This document shows positions 1 through 7,262 of a stretch of DNA of 9,796 nt, piece after piece. The number at the start of each line of letters is the position of its first letter. The first letter of the stretch is position 1. This DNA comes from CAZRHH01 sp964599885. Its GTDB lineage: Bacteria > Chloroflexota > Dehalococcoidia > DSTF01 > JACRBR01. Both the position numbers and the translations under genes were made by a program. Location: contig CAZRHH010000097.1 in NCBI GenBank assembly GCA_964599885.1, forward strand, positions 1 to 9,796, given 5' to 3'. Under the pieces are notes generated by a model, which worked only from the letters and a program-made list of their open reading frames with translations, was not told the DNA's origin and did not search any database.

Positions 1-1032
1 GCGCTCGGGTTCACGATCGAGGCGGCGACGGCGGCGGCGATCCGCGAAGGCGCGGCCGACGTGAGGCGGGCGGCGGCGGAGCGACGGCGGGACGAACTGG
101 CGCAGCTCTTCGCGCTGGATGATGCGTATGGCGCGTTGCGGCTGCTCGATGATCTGGGGCTGCTCCATGCGCTGCTGCCAGAGGTGACGTTTGGGCGGGG
201 CGTCGCGCAGCCGAAGGAGCACGCGTACGACGTCCTCGAGCACAACATGCGCGCGGTGGAGGCGATGGACGTGATGCTCGCGCCGGCGCGACCGGCGGGC
301 GAGCGGGCGTGGATGTGGGACGGCGTGTGGGCGGCGTTCGCGTGGTGCGCGCCGGTGCTGCGCGCGTACTTCGCGGAGGAGATGCGCGAGGGGCGGTCGC
401 GCGCGTCGATCTTGAAGTTGGCGGCGTTGCTGCACGATGTCGCGAAGCCGCAAACGCTCACGGTGGAAGCGGCTGGCCGGGTGCGGTTCTTCGGGCACGC
501 GGATGAGGGGGCGGTGATCGCGTCGCGGATCATGCGGCGTTATCGCTTCTCGTCGCGGGAAGTGCGGTTCGTGTCGAGGCTGGTCGCCGAGCATCTGCGT
601 CCGGGGCAATTGGCGGCGTGGGGCGAGGCGCCGACGCGGCGCGCGCTGTACCGGTTCTACCGCGATCTCGGCGACGCGGTGCCGGCGCTGCTGTTTGTAG
701 CACTGGCGGATGCGTCCGCGGCGCGCGGGCCGGGAGTGACGGTTGACGGATGGGGCGCGCTCGTCGGTTACATGAGCAGTTTGCTCGTGCGTTCGCAGGA
801 GGAAGAGGGTATAGTAAGCCCGCCTCGGCTCCTCACCGGACGCGACATAATGCAGCGTCTGGGATTGGCGGAAGGGCCGGAGGTTGGCCGCCTCCTCGAT
901 TTGCTGGAAGAGGCGCAGGCGGCCGGCGAAATACTCGACAGGGACGCTGCGCTGGCATTCGTGCGGGCGCTGGCTGAGCAGGGAACCCGGGAACCAGCCT
1001 CAATACTGACAGAAGACGGGCAGCAGCTTTGA
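1..1032 (+). CDS. CCA tRNA nucleotidyltransferase / poly(A) polymerase family protein, C-terminal part with HD domain (5' truncated by window)
   Basis: The frame is open from base 1, so the gene begins upstream of the window; the GTG at 61 is internal. The visible 343 residues start with a segment typical of the stretch after the nucleotidyltransferase head in this family (LGFTIEAATAAAIREGA, then AAERRRDELAQLF), followed by a helical RNA-binding region (LLDDLGLLHALLPE). An HD phosphohydrolase-type domain follows: a histidine in PKEHAYDVLEHN, the HD pair in AALLHDVAKPQT, and a further histidine in FFGHADEGA. Family members add or repair the 3' CCA end of tRNA using CTP and ATP; HD domains in them have metal-dependent phosphatase or phosphodiesterase activity. 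The catalytic head (GxGS and DxD motifs) is outside the window, so CCA addition versus polyadenylation, or an HD protein of other role, cannot be decided. The stop TGA overlaps the yajC start by four bases, placing it at the head of the sec gene run. Confidence 0.8.
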   Translation, partial: ALGFTIEAATAAAIREGAADVRRAAAERRRDELAQLFALDDAYGALRLLDDLGLLHALLPEVTFGRGVAQPKEHAYDVLEHNMRAVEAMDVMLAPARPAGERAWMWDGVWAAFAWCAPVLRAYFAEEMREGRSRASILKLAALLHDVAKPQTLTVEAAGRVRFFGHADEGAVIASRIMRRYRFSSREVRFVSRLVAEHLRPGQLAAWGEAPTRRALYRFYRDLGDAVPALLFVALADASAARGPGVTVDGWGALVGYMSSLLVRSQEEEGIVSPPRLLTGRDIMQRLGLAEGPEVGRLLDLLEEAQAAGEILDRDAALAFVRALAEQGTREPASILTEDGQQL

Positions 1033-1382
1033 ACGCGGCAGAAATCAGCTTCCTCGTTGTTGTGGCGATTATCATCGCGTTTTATTTGATTATCCTGCGG
1101 CCGGCACAGCAAGAACAGAAGCGCCAGCAGAACGACATCAAGGGCCTGCAAGTCGGTGATGAAGTGCTGACCACGTCCGGCTTCCTCGGAACGGTGAAGG
1201 ACGTACACATCCCGGAATCGGGTCCGGTGCAGATCGTCATCGACTTCGGTAACGGTGTGGTGATGAACGCGCTGGCTACGGCGATCGCGCAGCGGGTCGC
1301 TGAGGGACAGACGGTACATTCGGGCGCACTCGCCCCCCCGTCAGACGTGAACGCGCTCGCAAAGCGGGAAGAAGGAAACTGA
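1029..1382 (+). CDS. yajC: YajC, preprotein translocase accessory subunit
   Basis: This 117-residue protein has the usual length and plan of YajC. One N-terminal membrane helix spans about residues 6-24 (ISFLVVVAIIIAFYLIILRP), followed by the family signature: RPAQQEQKRQQ, then LQVGDEVLTTSGFLGTV at about 41-57 and a small cytoplasmic beta domain. YajC associates with SecD and SecF at the SecYEG channel and supports export. The start is the TTG at 1029, overlapping the TGA of the upstream gene (TTGA); no other initiation codon would retain the membrane helix. There is no strong ribosome binding site (only AGAAG, about 13 bases upstream), so translation probably depends on coupling to the upstream gene. 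The stop codon shares one base with the ATG of secD. The short tail after the beta domain is poorly conserved in the family. Confidence 0.95.
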   Translation: MNAAEISFLVVVAIIIAFYLIILRPAQQEQKRQQNDIKGLQVGDEVLTTSGFLGTVKDVHIPESGPVQIVIDFGNGVVMNALATAIAQRVAEGQTVHSGALAPPSDVNALAKREEGN

Positions 1383-3094
1383 TGCGCAGGTGGTGGGACA
1401 GGCTGTTCGTCGTGGCGATTCTCGCGATCGCAGGGCTTTCGATCTACGCGGTGTGGCCGGACCAGCCCGACCGCTACTTGCCGGACTTTCTGAATCTGCC
1501 GTCCGGTCAGGGCATTCCGGGCGAGGTGCTGGGTATTGACCTTCCGTGCAAGTCGGAAGACGAGACGGACGAGAACGATGCGGCGGACTGCAAGGGGATG
1601 ATCCTGGGACTCGATCTCCAGGGCGGTTCGCGGATCACGCTGGAAGCAGACTTGCAGGGCCGAACGGACATCGATCTTGATGCTGCGCTCGACGCGGCGA
1701 AGGAGATCGTCGAGAACCGGATCAATCCGTTCGGCGTGTCGGAATCGCAGGTACAGCGCTCGGGTGAAGACCGGCTGATCGTCGAGCTGCCGGGCGTGAG
1801 CGCACAGACGGCGGAAGACATCACGCGGCCGGCGCAGCTGATGTTCTGCGAGCCGTTGCAGGACGGGACCCCGAGCGGCGCCGGCGCCCCGATCGCGATA
1901 GCGCCGCCGAGTACAAACATCTTTTACAAGGCGGGGACGTGCGAGCCGGACATCGACGACGACGGACGCGTTGCGCTGGCAACCGAGACGGGCGAAATCC
2001 GCACGAGTCCGGATGGCACCGTGCAGCGCATCGATCCGACGTACGGACCGGCCGTAGGCGCTTCTTCCGACAGCATCATCTGGATGCCGGCGAGGGGCGA
2101 ACTCGATGGCGCGCCGACGACGATGACGGGTTCATTCCTGCGGTCGAACAGCCAGGTGGTGTTCGACACGTTCGGGCAGCCGTCGCTGATCTTCAACATG
2201 ACGGACGACGGCGAAGAGGTCTTCGGTTCGCTGACGCGACGGATTCAGTCGGTCGGGACGACGCCGGGCATGCCGCTGGCGACGTTCCTGGACGGCGAGC
2301 CGATTCGCGGGCGTGACGGTTCGGTGATCGCGCCGACGGTGAACAGCGAGATTACCAGCACGGGCCAGACGACGGGGCTGACGACGAACGACGCGCAACG
2401 CCTGCGCACGTTCCTCAACAACGGCGCGTTCCCCGTGCCGCTGCGTGTGATCCAGCAGCAGGATGTCGATGCGACGCTGGGCGACGAAGCGGTGTTGCAC
2501 TCGGTCGAGGCGGGCATCGTGGCGCTGATCGTGATCATGTCGTTCATGATTCTGTACTACCGGCTGCCGGGCTTCATCGCGAGCCTGGCGCTGATCGTCT
2601 ACACGGCGGTGCTGCTGGCGATCTTCAAGATCGGGATCCCGGGATCTGGCCCGGTGACGCTGACGCTCGCGGGGATCGCGGCGTTCGTGCTGAGTGTCGG
2701 CATGGCGGTGGACGCGAACATCCTGATTTTCGAGCGTATGAAAGAAGAGCTGCGAAGCGGCCGTAGCCTGATCCCGTCGATCGAAGCGGGCTTCGAGCGG
2801 GCGTGGTCATCGATTCGCGACAGCAACGTTTCAACGCTGATTACGACGGGCATTCTGTACTGGATGGGCGACGCGTTCAGCTCCAGCCTGATTAAGGGCT
2901 TCGCGCTGACACTGGCGATCGGCGTACTCGTCAGCCTGTTCTCGGCGATTACGGTGACGCGCACGTTCTTGCGGATGGCGATGTCGACGCCGCTCGGGCG
3001 CCGACGCTGGATGTGGACAGATGACCGTCCGGAGGATGAGGCGCCGCTGCGCGCCACGCCCGGTCTAGCCGGCGCGGAGGTGGCGGATGCTTAA
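1382..3094 (+). CDS. secD: SecD, protein translocase subunit
   Basis: This 570-residue RND-superfamily protein uses the proton gradient with SecF to complete protein translocation on the outer face of the membrane. Visible features are a first membrane helix (about residues 8-25), the SecD motif GLDLQGGS (76-83), the P1-head motifs NRINPFGVSE (112-121) and RLIVELPG (131-138), a large extracytoplasmic region to about 370, and a five-helix C-terminal membrane block. That block carries the conserved SVGMAVDANILIFERMKEEL (438-457), including the functional aspartate. The ATG shares its A with the yajC stop (TGATG), and GAAGGA lies about 6 bases upstream. The gene overlaps secF by 8 bases. Between helix 1 and GLDLQGGS lies an acidic stretch (about 57-69) bounded by Cys56 and Cys70; Cys156 and Cys187 lie further along in the extracytoplasmic part. 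SecD is usually 400-620 residues, so the protein appears complete. Confidence 0.97.
   Translation: MRRWWDRLFVVAILAIAGLSIYAVWPDQPDRYLPDFLNLPSGQGIPGEVLGIDLPCKSEDETDENDAADCKGMILGLDLQGGSRITLEADLQGRTDIDLDAALDAAKEIVENRINPFGVSESQVQRSGEDRLIVELPGVSAQTAEDITRPAQLMFCEPLQDGTPSGAGAPIAIAPPSTNIFYKAGTCEPDIDDDGRVALATETGEIRTSPDGTVQRIDPTYGPAVGASSDSIIWMPARGELDGAPTTMTGSFLRSNSQVVFDTFGQPSLIFNMTDDGEEVFGSLTRRIQSVGTTPGMPLATFLDGEPIRGRDGSVIAPTVNSEITSTGQTTGLTTNDAQRLRTFLNNGAFPVPLRVIQQQDVDATLGDEAVLHSVEAGIVALIVIMSFMILYYRLPGFIASLALIVYTAVLLAIFKIGIPGSGPVTLTLAGIAAFVLSVGMAVDANILIFERMKEELRSGRSLIPSIEAGFERAWSSIRDSNVSTLITTGILYWMGDAFSSSLIKGFALTLAIGVLVSLFSAITVTRTFLRMAMSTPLGRRRWMWTDDRPEDEAPLRATPGLAGAEVADA
3076..3083 (+). promoter_or_regulatory. 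secF ribosome binding site within secD
   Basis: GGAGGTGG, complementary to the 16S rRNA 3' end, lies inside the last codons of secD and precedes the secF ATG at 3087 by three bases. It fixes the secF start and suggests coupled but independently strong initiation on secF. Confidence 0.75.
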
Positions 3095-4094
3095 TCTCGT
3101 AGCGAAGCGCAAGTGGTTCTACATCGTCTCGGGACTCCTCCTTGTCCCGGGGTTGATTTCGTTGCTCATTCCGCCGCGTTTGCAGCCCGGGATCGAATTC
3201 ACAAGCGGCACGACGTTCTCGTTCCGGTTTGCGGAGGAAGCGAGCCGCGGCGAAGTCGAAGATCTGCTCGCGGAGATCGGGTTCGATGATGTGCGGGTGC
3301 AGAGCACGGGCGACAATGAGTACCTCGTGCAGACCGACGAGATCGAAGGTTCGTCGAGCATTCCGTCGGTGGGGCCGGCGCGGACGTCGGAACGCGATCG
3401 CATCGAAGCGGAGCTTGGCGAGCGGTTCGGCGGGCTGGTTGACACGCAGGGCAATCCGACCACGCAGTTCATCGAGTTCTCGTCAGTGTCGGCGGCGGTA
3501 TCGCGCGACATCGGGCGCAACGCGGCCATTGCGGTGGGGCTGGCGGCGCTGGCGATCACCCTGTACATCTCGTGGTCGTTTCGTAACGTGCCGAACTCGC
3601 TGCGCTACGGTGTGTCGGCGATCATTGCGCTGTTGCACGATGTCGTGCTGGTGATCGGCGTCTTTTCGATCCTCGGAAAATTCTTCGATATCGAGGTGAA
3701 CACGTTCTTCATTACGGGGCTGCTTACGGTGGTCGGGTTCAGCGTCCACGACTCGATCGTGGTGTTCGACCGGATCCGTGAGAACGTCGGACGGGGCGTA
3801 ATCAAGAACTTCCCGGATACCGTGAACCACAGCCTGTTGCAGACGATGGGGCGATCGTTCAACACGTCGCTGACGCTGATCTTCTCGATCCTGGCGCTGC
3901 TGCTGCTCGGCGGCGACAGCATCCGCGACTTCCTGCTGGTATTGCTCATTGGCATCACGACGGGGACGTACAGTTCGGTGTTCATCGCCAGCATGTTCCT
4001 TGTGACATGGGAGCAAGGGGACATCCCGCGGACGTGGAGGCGGCTCACGGGCCGCGGAGCAGCGCCGCAGCCGGAACCCGCACTGGCCGAGTAG
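3087..4094 (+). CDS. secF: SecF, protein translocase subunit
   Basis: This 335-residue partner of SecD completes the proton-driven SecDF pump. It has an N-terminal membrane helix (about 10-29), then the SecF signature GIEFTSGTTFSFRF (35-48). A small extracytoplasmic domain follows to about 140, then five membrane helices from about 145 to 306. These include VGFSVHDSIVVFDRIREN (216-233), the QTMGRSFNTS motif (252-261) and GTYSSVFIASMF (293-304). The ATG at 3087 lies inside the 3' end of secD (8-base overlap) and has a strong site, GGAGGTGG at 3076-3083, three bases before the start codon. A hydrophilic, Pro- and Ala-rich tail of about 25 residues ends the protein. Gene order yajC-secD-secF is the common bacterial arrangement; the order and motifs leave little doubt. 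The gene is last in the run and is followed by a hairpin terminator. Confidence 0.97.
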   Translation: MLNLVAKRKWFYIVSGLLLVPGLISLLIPPRLQPGIEFTSGTTFSFRFAEEASRGEVEDLLAEIGFDDVRVQSTGDNEYLVQTDEIEGSSSIPSVGPARTSERDRIEAELGERFGGLVDTQGNPTTQFIEFSSVSAAVSRDIGRNAAIAVGLAALAITLYISWSFRNVPNSLRYGVSAIIALLHDVVLVIGVFSILGKFFDIEVNTFFITGLLTVVGFSVHDSIVVFDRIRENVGRGVIKNFPDTVNHSLLQTMGRSFNTSLTLIFSILALLLLGGDSIRDFLLVLLIGITTGTYSSVFIASMFLVTWEQGDIPRTWRRLTGRGAAPQPEPALAE

Positions 4095-4118
4095 CGCCAC
4101 CTGGCTCCGACACTTGAG

Positions 4119-4142
4119 GAAGGCAGCGCGGGAGCTGCCTTC
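4119..4142 (+). terminator. hairpin terminator after secF
   Basis: The arms GAAGGCAGC (4119-4127) and GCTGCCTTC (4134-4142) form a perfect 9-bp stem with a 6-base loop, 24 bases after the secF stop. It is followed by TCTCTGC rather than a clean T run, so termination efficiency is uncertain. Its position at the end of the sec run supports the call. Confidence 0.65.
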
Positions 4143-4172
4143 TCTGCATCCGCCGAGGCGCTGGCCTTCTTC

Positions 4173-4199
4173 GGCGCGCCCTTGACGCGCCGTTGTTAT
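4173..4199 (+). terminator. possible second hairpin downstream of secF
   Basis: GGCGCG (4173-4178) and CGCGCC (4186-4191) form a 6-bp GC stem with a 7-base loop, followed by GTTGTTAT. It could back up the first hairpin, but short GC stems are common in DNA of this composition, so the call is weak. Confidence 0.3.
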
Positions 4200-4205
4200 G
4201 CCTCA

Positions 4206-4237
4206 GCAACCGTGCGCGTTCACGGCGCAACCGTGCG
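4206..4237 (+). repeat. 11-bp direct repeat with 21-bp period upstream of the YggT-like gene
   Basis: GCAACCGTGCG occurs at 4206-4216 and again, identical, at 4227-4237. The 21-base period is two helical turns, so both copies face the same side of the DNA. The second copy sits where a -35 element would be for the -10-like TACGCT at 4254-4259. This layout suits an operator for a dimeric regulator, but no regulator is known and chance cannot be excluded. Confidence 0.4.
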
Positions 4238-4253
4238 ACGACCTCGAGTAGCC

Positions 4254-4259
4254 TACGCT
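4254..4259 (+). promoter_or_regulatory. candidate -10 box of the YggT-like gene
   Basis: TACGCT, preceded by GCC, lies 27 bases before the ATG at 4287. This gives a leader of about 20 bases containing the ribosome binding site. No convincing -35 hexamer is found at 16-18 bases; the direct repeat occupies that place. Similar CTACGNT boxes lie upstream of two other units in this window. Confidence 0.35.
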
Positions 4260-4286
4260 GGCTCCGTAACCGAAAGGAGTACGGCT

Positions 4287-4760
4287 ATGAGGTATCGAAG
4301 AACGACGCAGAATGATCCGAATCTGATCGATCACGGCGACGTCGTGACGACGAACGAAGTGGTCGATGAGACGCACGTTGACGAGGCTGTCGTGACGGAT
4401 CACCGGCGCTCGTGGGCATACGACTCACTGCCGACCCGCGTGAACTCTGTCCTGTTCGCTGTGTTTGCGGTGATCGCCGGACTGCTCGCCTTGCGCTTCG
4501 CACTGATAGCGTTCGGCGCGAACACGACGAGCGGATTCGTCGACTTCATTCTCGACGTATCGTATCCGTTCATGGCGCCGTTCAACGGGGCGTTCACGGA
4601 TCGCGCGTGGGACGAAGGGATCCTGGAGTACGACACGTTGCTCGCAATGGGCGTCTGGTTTATCGGCTTCGTGCTTCTGACGGTGCTGGTGAACGCGCTG
4701 CTGCCGAAGTATGACGACTCCGGTACGCGCATCGAGCGCACGCGTATGACGCACACGTAG
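4287..4760 (+). CDS. YggT-family-like small integral membrane protein
   Basis: This 157-residue protein has a polar, acidic N-terminal region (1-50) and two membrane helices at about 53-76 and 116-138. Between them lies a loop with the pattern seen in YggT/Ycf19 proteins (Pfam PF02325): LRFALIAFGANTTSGFVDF, then VSYPFMAPFNGAF at about 91-103. Canonical members show hydrophobic residues followed by GAN and a P-hydrophobic-APF motif before the second helix. The biochemical role of YggT proteins in most bacteria is not settled; roles in membrane organisation or osmotic response have been proposed. The ATG at 4287 has a clear site, AAAGGAG at 4273-4279, 7 bases upstream; the frame is open further upstream but without such a site or hydrophobic content. 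The gene stands alone between two hairpins. The family assignment is by motif recall and is moderately sure; membrane location is surer. Confidence 0.7.
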   Translation: MRYRRTTQNDPNLIDHGDVVTTNEVVDETHVDEAVVTDHRRSWAYDSLPTRVNSVLFAVFAVIAGLLALRFALIAFGANTTSGFVDFILDVSYPFMAPFNGAFTDRAWDEGILEYDTLLAMGVWFIGFVLLTVLVNALLPKYDDSGTRIERTRMTHT

Positions 4761-4812
4761 CACCGTTTCGACAGTGCCCCGTCAGACGGACGCAGGTTCG
4801 TCTCGCATACTT

Positions 4813-4840
4813 GGAGCGCAGGCCGCAAGGTCTGCGCTCC
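4813..4840. terminator. bidirectional hairpin between the YggT-like gene and selB
   Basis: GGAGCGCAGGCC (4813-4824) pairs with GGTCTGCGCTCC (4829-4840): a 12-bp stem with one G-T pair and a GCAA tetraloop. It lies 3 bases beyond the selB stop on the - strand and 52 bases beyond the YggT-like stop on the + strand, so it can serve both convergent genes. Neither flank has a strong T run. Confidence 0.7.
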
Positions 4841-4843
4841 TCG

Positions 4844-6691
4844 CTATTCCCGGAGTACGCGCTCGTCTCCGACGCGGCGGGTCACACGTTCGCGGTCGAG
4901 TTGCTCGAGCGCCGCCTGCGCGCTCTTCCGGCTCGTTCCGAAGATGTCGCGCGCGTGCGCGAGGGTGATTGATCCGTGTTGGGTAATGTGGGCACGCACG
5001 TGCTCCCGCATCGAGGCGAAGACGGCGGCATCGAACACGATGCCGTCACCGGCGTCGACGACGGCTCCGGTCTCAACGAGATAGGCGTGCAGCGACGGGT
5101 CCAGCGCAGGCGCTGTCGGACGCTGGTCGGCAGGCGCGCTCAGGCTGGCGAGATAGCGCTCGATCTGGGCATGCTGCTCGGCCGTTGGCCGCGGCGCGAA
5201 CGACGTCAGCGCGATGATCGGGCCGGTGGCGTGGAGCGGCGAGCAGGCAGCGATCAAGAGCGTGAACGCTTTGGCATCGATGCCGAGGCGTGAGCGCAGT
5301 TCTTCCTGCGGCATGCCCGCACGTAACGGATGGGCGACGTGATACGAGGCCACGGCGTCGTGAACGCGCTGCTCAACGTCACGCGCCCACGCCGATGTGG
5401 CGTAGCGGGCTTCGGCCGCGTCGCCGAAGCGTGTCACACGGCCGCTGCCGACGAGCGTCACCAATGCGCCCGCGACTTCGGGTGGCGGAAGTCCGGATTC
5501 GCTCGCCAGCGTGGCCTCGTCGAGCAACGGGTTGCGCCGCGCCGTATCGTAGACGATGTCCGCGGGTGCATCCGAGAGCAATGCCTCGAGTGCCGCGATC
5601 GTCGGGGCGTGGCGGCGGCGGTGGCGCTTCGGCGCCGTGTCGACGACGAGACCGCCGGCGACCGTGTCGTCGGGTGTACGCAGGACGAACCGGTCGCCGC
5701 GGACGAGTGACATCGTCGCGTCGAGCTTGATTTGCGCCCATGTTTCGTCGCCGGGGCGCAGCTCGTCGAGTTCGAGGAGGCGCAGCACGGCCTGCTGTTC
5801 ATCGGCGCCGCTGTGGCAGCTCAGACGCATGTCGTGGCGCAGCGCGTGGGCGGCTGTGCCAACTGCCCGGACGCGCGCGTCGACGACGTCCGTCGGGCGC
5901 AGGGTCCCGGGCAGGACCAGCACCATGCCGCGCCGCAGTTCGTCTTTGGTGATGCCGCTGATGTTGACGGCGGTGCGCGTGCCTGGCTGAGCGCGCTCGA
6001 CGGCTGCGCCATGTGTTTGGAGGCCGCGAATGCGCCCGCGCAGGCGACCCGGCGACGCTTCGATTTCTACGCCGGGCGCGAGTTCACCGTCGATCAGCGT
6101 GCCGGTGACGACGGTGCCGAATCCGCCGATCGTGAACACGCGGTCGATCGGAAGGCGCGGGCGGCCGATGTCGCGCTTTGGTGGCAACGCATCGAGCGCC
6201 TCGTCGAGCGCGGCACGGAGTTCGTCGAGTCCTGCTCCTGTGAGCGACGAGCAGGCGACAATCGGGGCGCTGGCGATCGTCGTGCCCTCCAGCGTCGTTG
6301 CGATATCCGTCTCGATCAATGCGAGCCAGTCATCATCGACGAGATCGCGCTTTGTGATCGCGACGACGGCGCGGCGCACGTCGAGCAGATCGAGAATTGC
6401 GAGATGCTCGCGCGTTTGTGGCATGACGCCGTCGTCTGCCGCGACGACGAGGAGCGCGACGTCGATGCCGCCGGCGCCGGCCAGCATGTTCTTGATAAAG
6501 CGCTCGTGACCGGGCACGTCGACGATGCTGACGCTGCGGCCGGATGGCAGCGTGAGCCACGCGAAGCCGAGGTCGATCGTCATGCCGCGCTGCTTCTCCT
6601 CGCGCAGGCGATCGGGGTCGATGCCCGTGAGCGCTTCAACGAGCAGCGACTTGCCGTGGTCGACGTGGCCGGCTGTGCCGATGACGTACAT
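4844..6691 (-). CDS. selB: SelB, selenocysteine-specific translation elongation factor
   Basis: SelB is a GTPase that delivers Sec-tRNA to UGA codons marked by a SECIS hairpin. At 615 residues it matches the usual length of about 610-640. The N-terminal GTPase motifs are clear: GTAGHVDHGKS (5-15), GMTID (36-40), DVPGH (58-62), TKRD (113-116) and CSSLTGAG (147-154). TKxD in place of NKxD is common in SelB. EF-Tu-like beta domains follow (about 175-350, with RVFTIGGFGTVVTGTL at 184-199). Winged-helix repeats complete the protein; the last carries FGTSRKSAQ and LDRERVTRRVGDERVL, the typical SECIS-binding end. The ATG at 6691 is right because the P-loop starts at residue 5. It has no ribosome binding site, and TACCAT lies exactly 6 bases upstream, suggesting leaderless initiation. 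No selA, selD or tRNA-Sec gene is in the window. It implies that the organism makes selenoproteins. Confidence 0.96.
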   Translation of the reverse strand: MYVIGTAGHVDHGKSLLVEALTGIDPDRLREEKQRGMTIDLGFAWLTLPSGRSVSIVDVPGHERFIKNMLAGAGGIDVALLVVAADDGVMPQTREHLAILDLLDVRRAVVAITKRDLVDDDWLALIETDIATTLEGTTIASAPIVACSSLTGAGLDELRAALDEALDALPPKRDIGRPRLPIDRVFTIGGFGTVVTGTLIDGELAPGVEIEASPGRLRGRIRGLQTHGAAVERAQPGTRTAVNISGITKDELRRGMVLVLPGTLRPTDVVDARVRAVGTAAHALRHDMRLSCHSGADEQQAVLRLLELDELRPGDETWAQIKLDATMSLVRGDRFVLRTPDDTVAGGLVVDTAPKRHRRRHAPTIAALEALLSDAPADIVYDTARRNPLLDEATLASESGLPPPEVAGALVTLVGSGRVTRFGDAAEARYATSAWARDVEQRVHDAVASYHVAHPLRAGMPQEELRSRLGIDAKAFTLLIAACSPLHATGPIIALTSFAPRPTAEQHAQIERYLASLSAPADQRPTAPALDPSLHAYLVETGAVVDAGDGIVFDAAVFASMREHVRAHITQHGSITLAHARDIFGTSRKSAQAALEQLDRERVTRRVGDERVLRE

Positions 6692-6697
6692 CGGATG

Positions 6698-6703
6698 ATG
6701 GTA
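6698..6703 (-). promoter_or_regulatory. candidate -10 box for leaderless selB transcript
   Basis: On the - strand TACCAT is followed by six bases (CATCCG) and then the selB ATG, so the start codon would be the first transcribed bases. The same spacing, -10-like box plus six bases plus ATG, recurs at 7311-7325 on the + strand. No good -35 hexamer is seen. Confidence 0.35.
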
Positions 6704-6817
6704 ACGCGCGTGCCGCGCGAGCGGGGTGGCGCGCGATCCTACGGACAGTGCGGGGTTCGTTGCCGTTGGGCTCGAACGGATGCGGCGGTAAACGGCGGGG
6801 GCCAGAACGACGAGCAG

Positions 6818-7114
6818 TTAGCTGTCGTCTTCCTCGTCGTCGCTTCCGGGCGATTCAAAGACGAGGCGTACGCCATCCGGTGTCTCGACGGCGTCGATCG
6901 TCGCTCCATCGAATGCGTCCGCGAGTTCCGGTTCGATCGCGAGTACCGTGCGGCGATCGTGCTCGATCTTCTGGTCGCCGTCCTCTTCCATGCCGATGGC
7001 AAGTGCGAGGCCATCATCGGTCATGGCGATGCGAAAGACTTCGGCGCCGTCCGCTTCGTTCTGTTCGAGGCTCTCGTGCAACACGGCGGCTGCCTTCTCG
7101 CTTACGCTGAGCAT
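6818..7114 (-). CDS. HesB/IscA-like protein lacking cysteines
   Basis: This 98-residue acidic protein has a weak but recognisable HesB/IscA (A-type Fe-S carrier) pattern. It opens with LSVSEKAAAVLHESL (2-16), continues with a strand FRIAM where the family has its RI.V motif, and has ATIDAVETPDGVRLVFESP (71-89), matching the typical ID-then-F..nP end. The protein has no cysteine at all, so it cannot bind an Fe-S cluster through the three cysteines used by IscA. Similar cysteine-free, HesB-annotated proteins are, to my knowledge, common in high-GC bacteria, and their role is unknown. The acidic tail is SDDEEDDS. The ATG at 7114 is chosen because AAAGGA lies 6 bases upstream; 40 further codons of open frame precede it with no such site. 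It lies 126 bases upstream of selB on the same strand, so co-transcription is possible but unproven. Confidence 0.75.
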   Translation of the reverse strand: MLSVSEKAAAVLHESLEQNEADGAEVFRIAMTDDGLALAIGMEEDGDQKIEHDRRTVLAIEPELADAFDGATIDAVETPDGVRLVFESPGSDDEEDDS

Positions 7115-7150
7115 GGCGGTTCCTTTCGCTGCGCATCCTTGCCGACAACG

Positions 7151-7156
7151 ATCGTA
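7151..7156 (-). promoter_or_regulatory. candidate -10 box of the HesB-like gene
   Basis: On the - strand TACGAT, preceded by TGC, lies 36 bases before the ATG at 7114. This leaves a leader of about 30 bases that includes the AAAGGA site at 7121-7126. No clear -35 element is seen. The box has the same TACGAT core as the divergent + strand candidate at 7311. Confidence 0.35.
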
Positions 7157-7262
7157 GCAGGGGCAGCTCGTGGGCGTACGCCAATAAGGAGTAGCGGACG
7201 ATGGTGCGCGGATCCGTCGTCCCGCTTCAGCCATCCGCGAGGCGCATGAGAGGTGGGGCTTC

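Noticed and set aside
4182..4187. TTGACG as a -35 box for the YggT-like gene
   Set aside because: No -10-like hexamer lies 16-18 bases downstream, and it sits in the loop of a GC hairpin.
4182..4286. Upstream extension of the YggT-like gene by 35 codons
   Set aside because: The ATG at 4287 has AAAGGAG at ideal spacing, and the extension covers the direct repeats and -10-like box.
5732..7249. 505-codon open frame on the + strand
   Set aside because: It lies antisense to selB and the HesB-like gene, shows composition typical of a GC-rich reverse-strand shadow (Arg, Ala and Asp rich) and has no recognisable domain.
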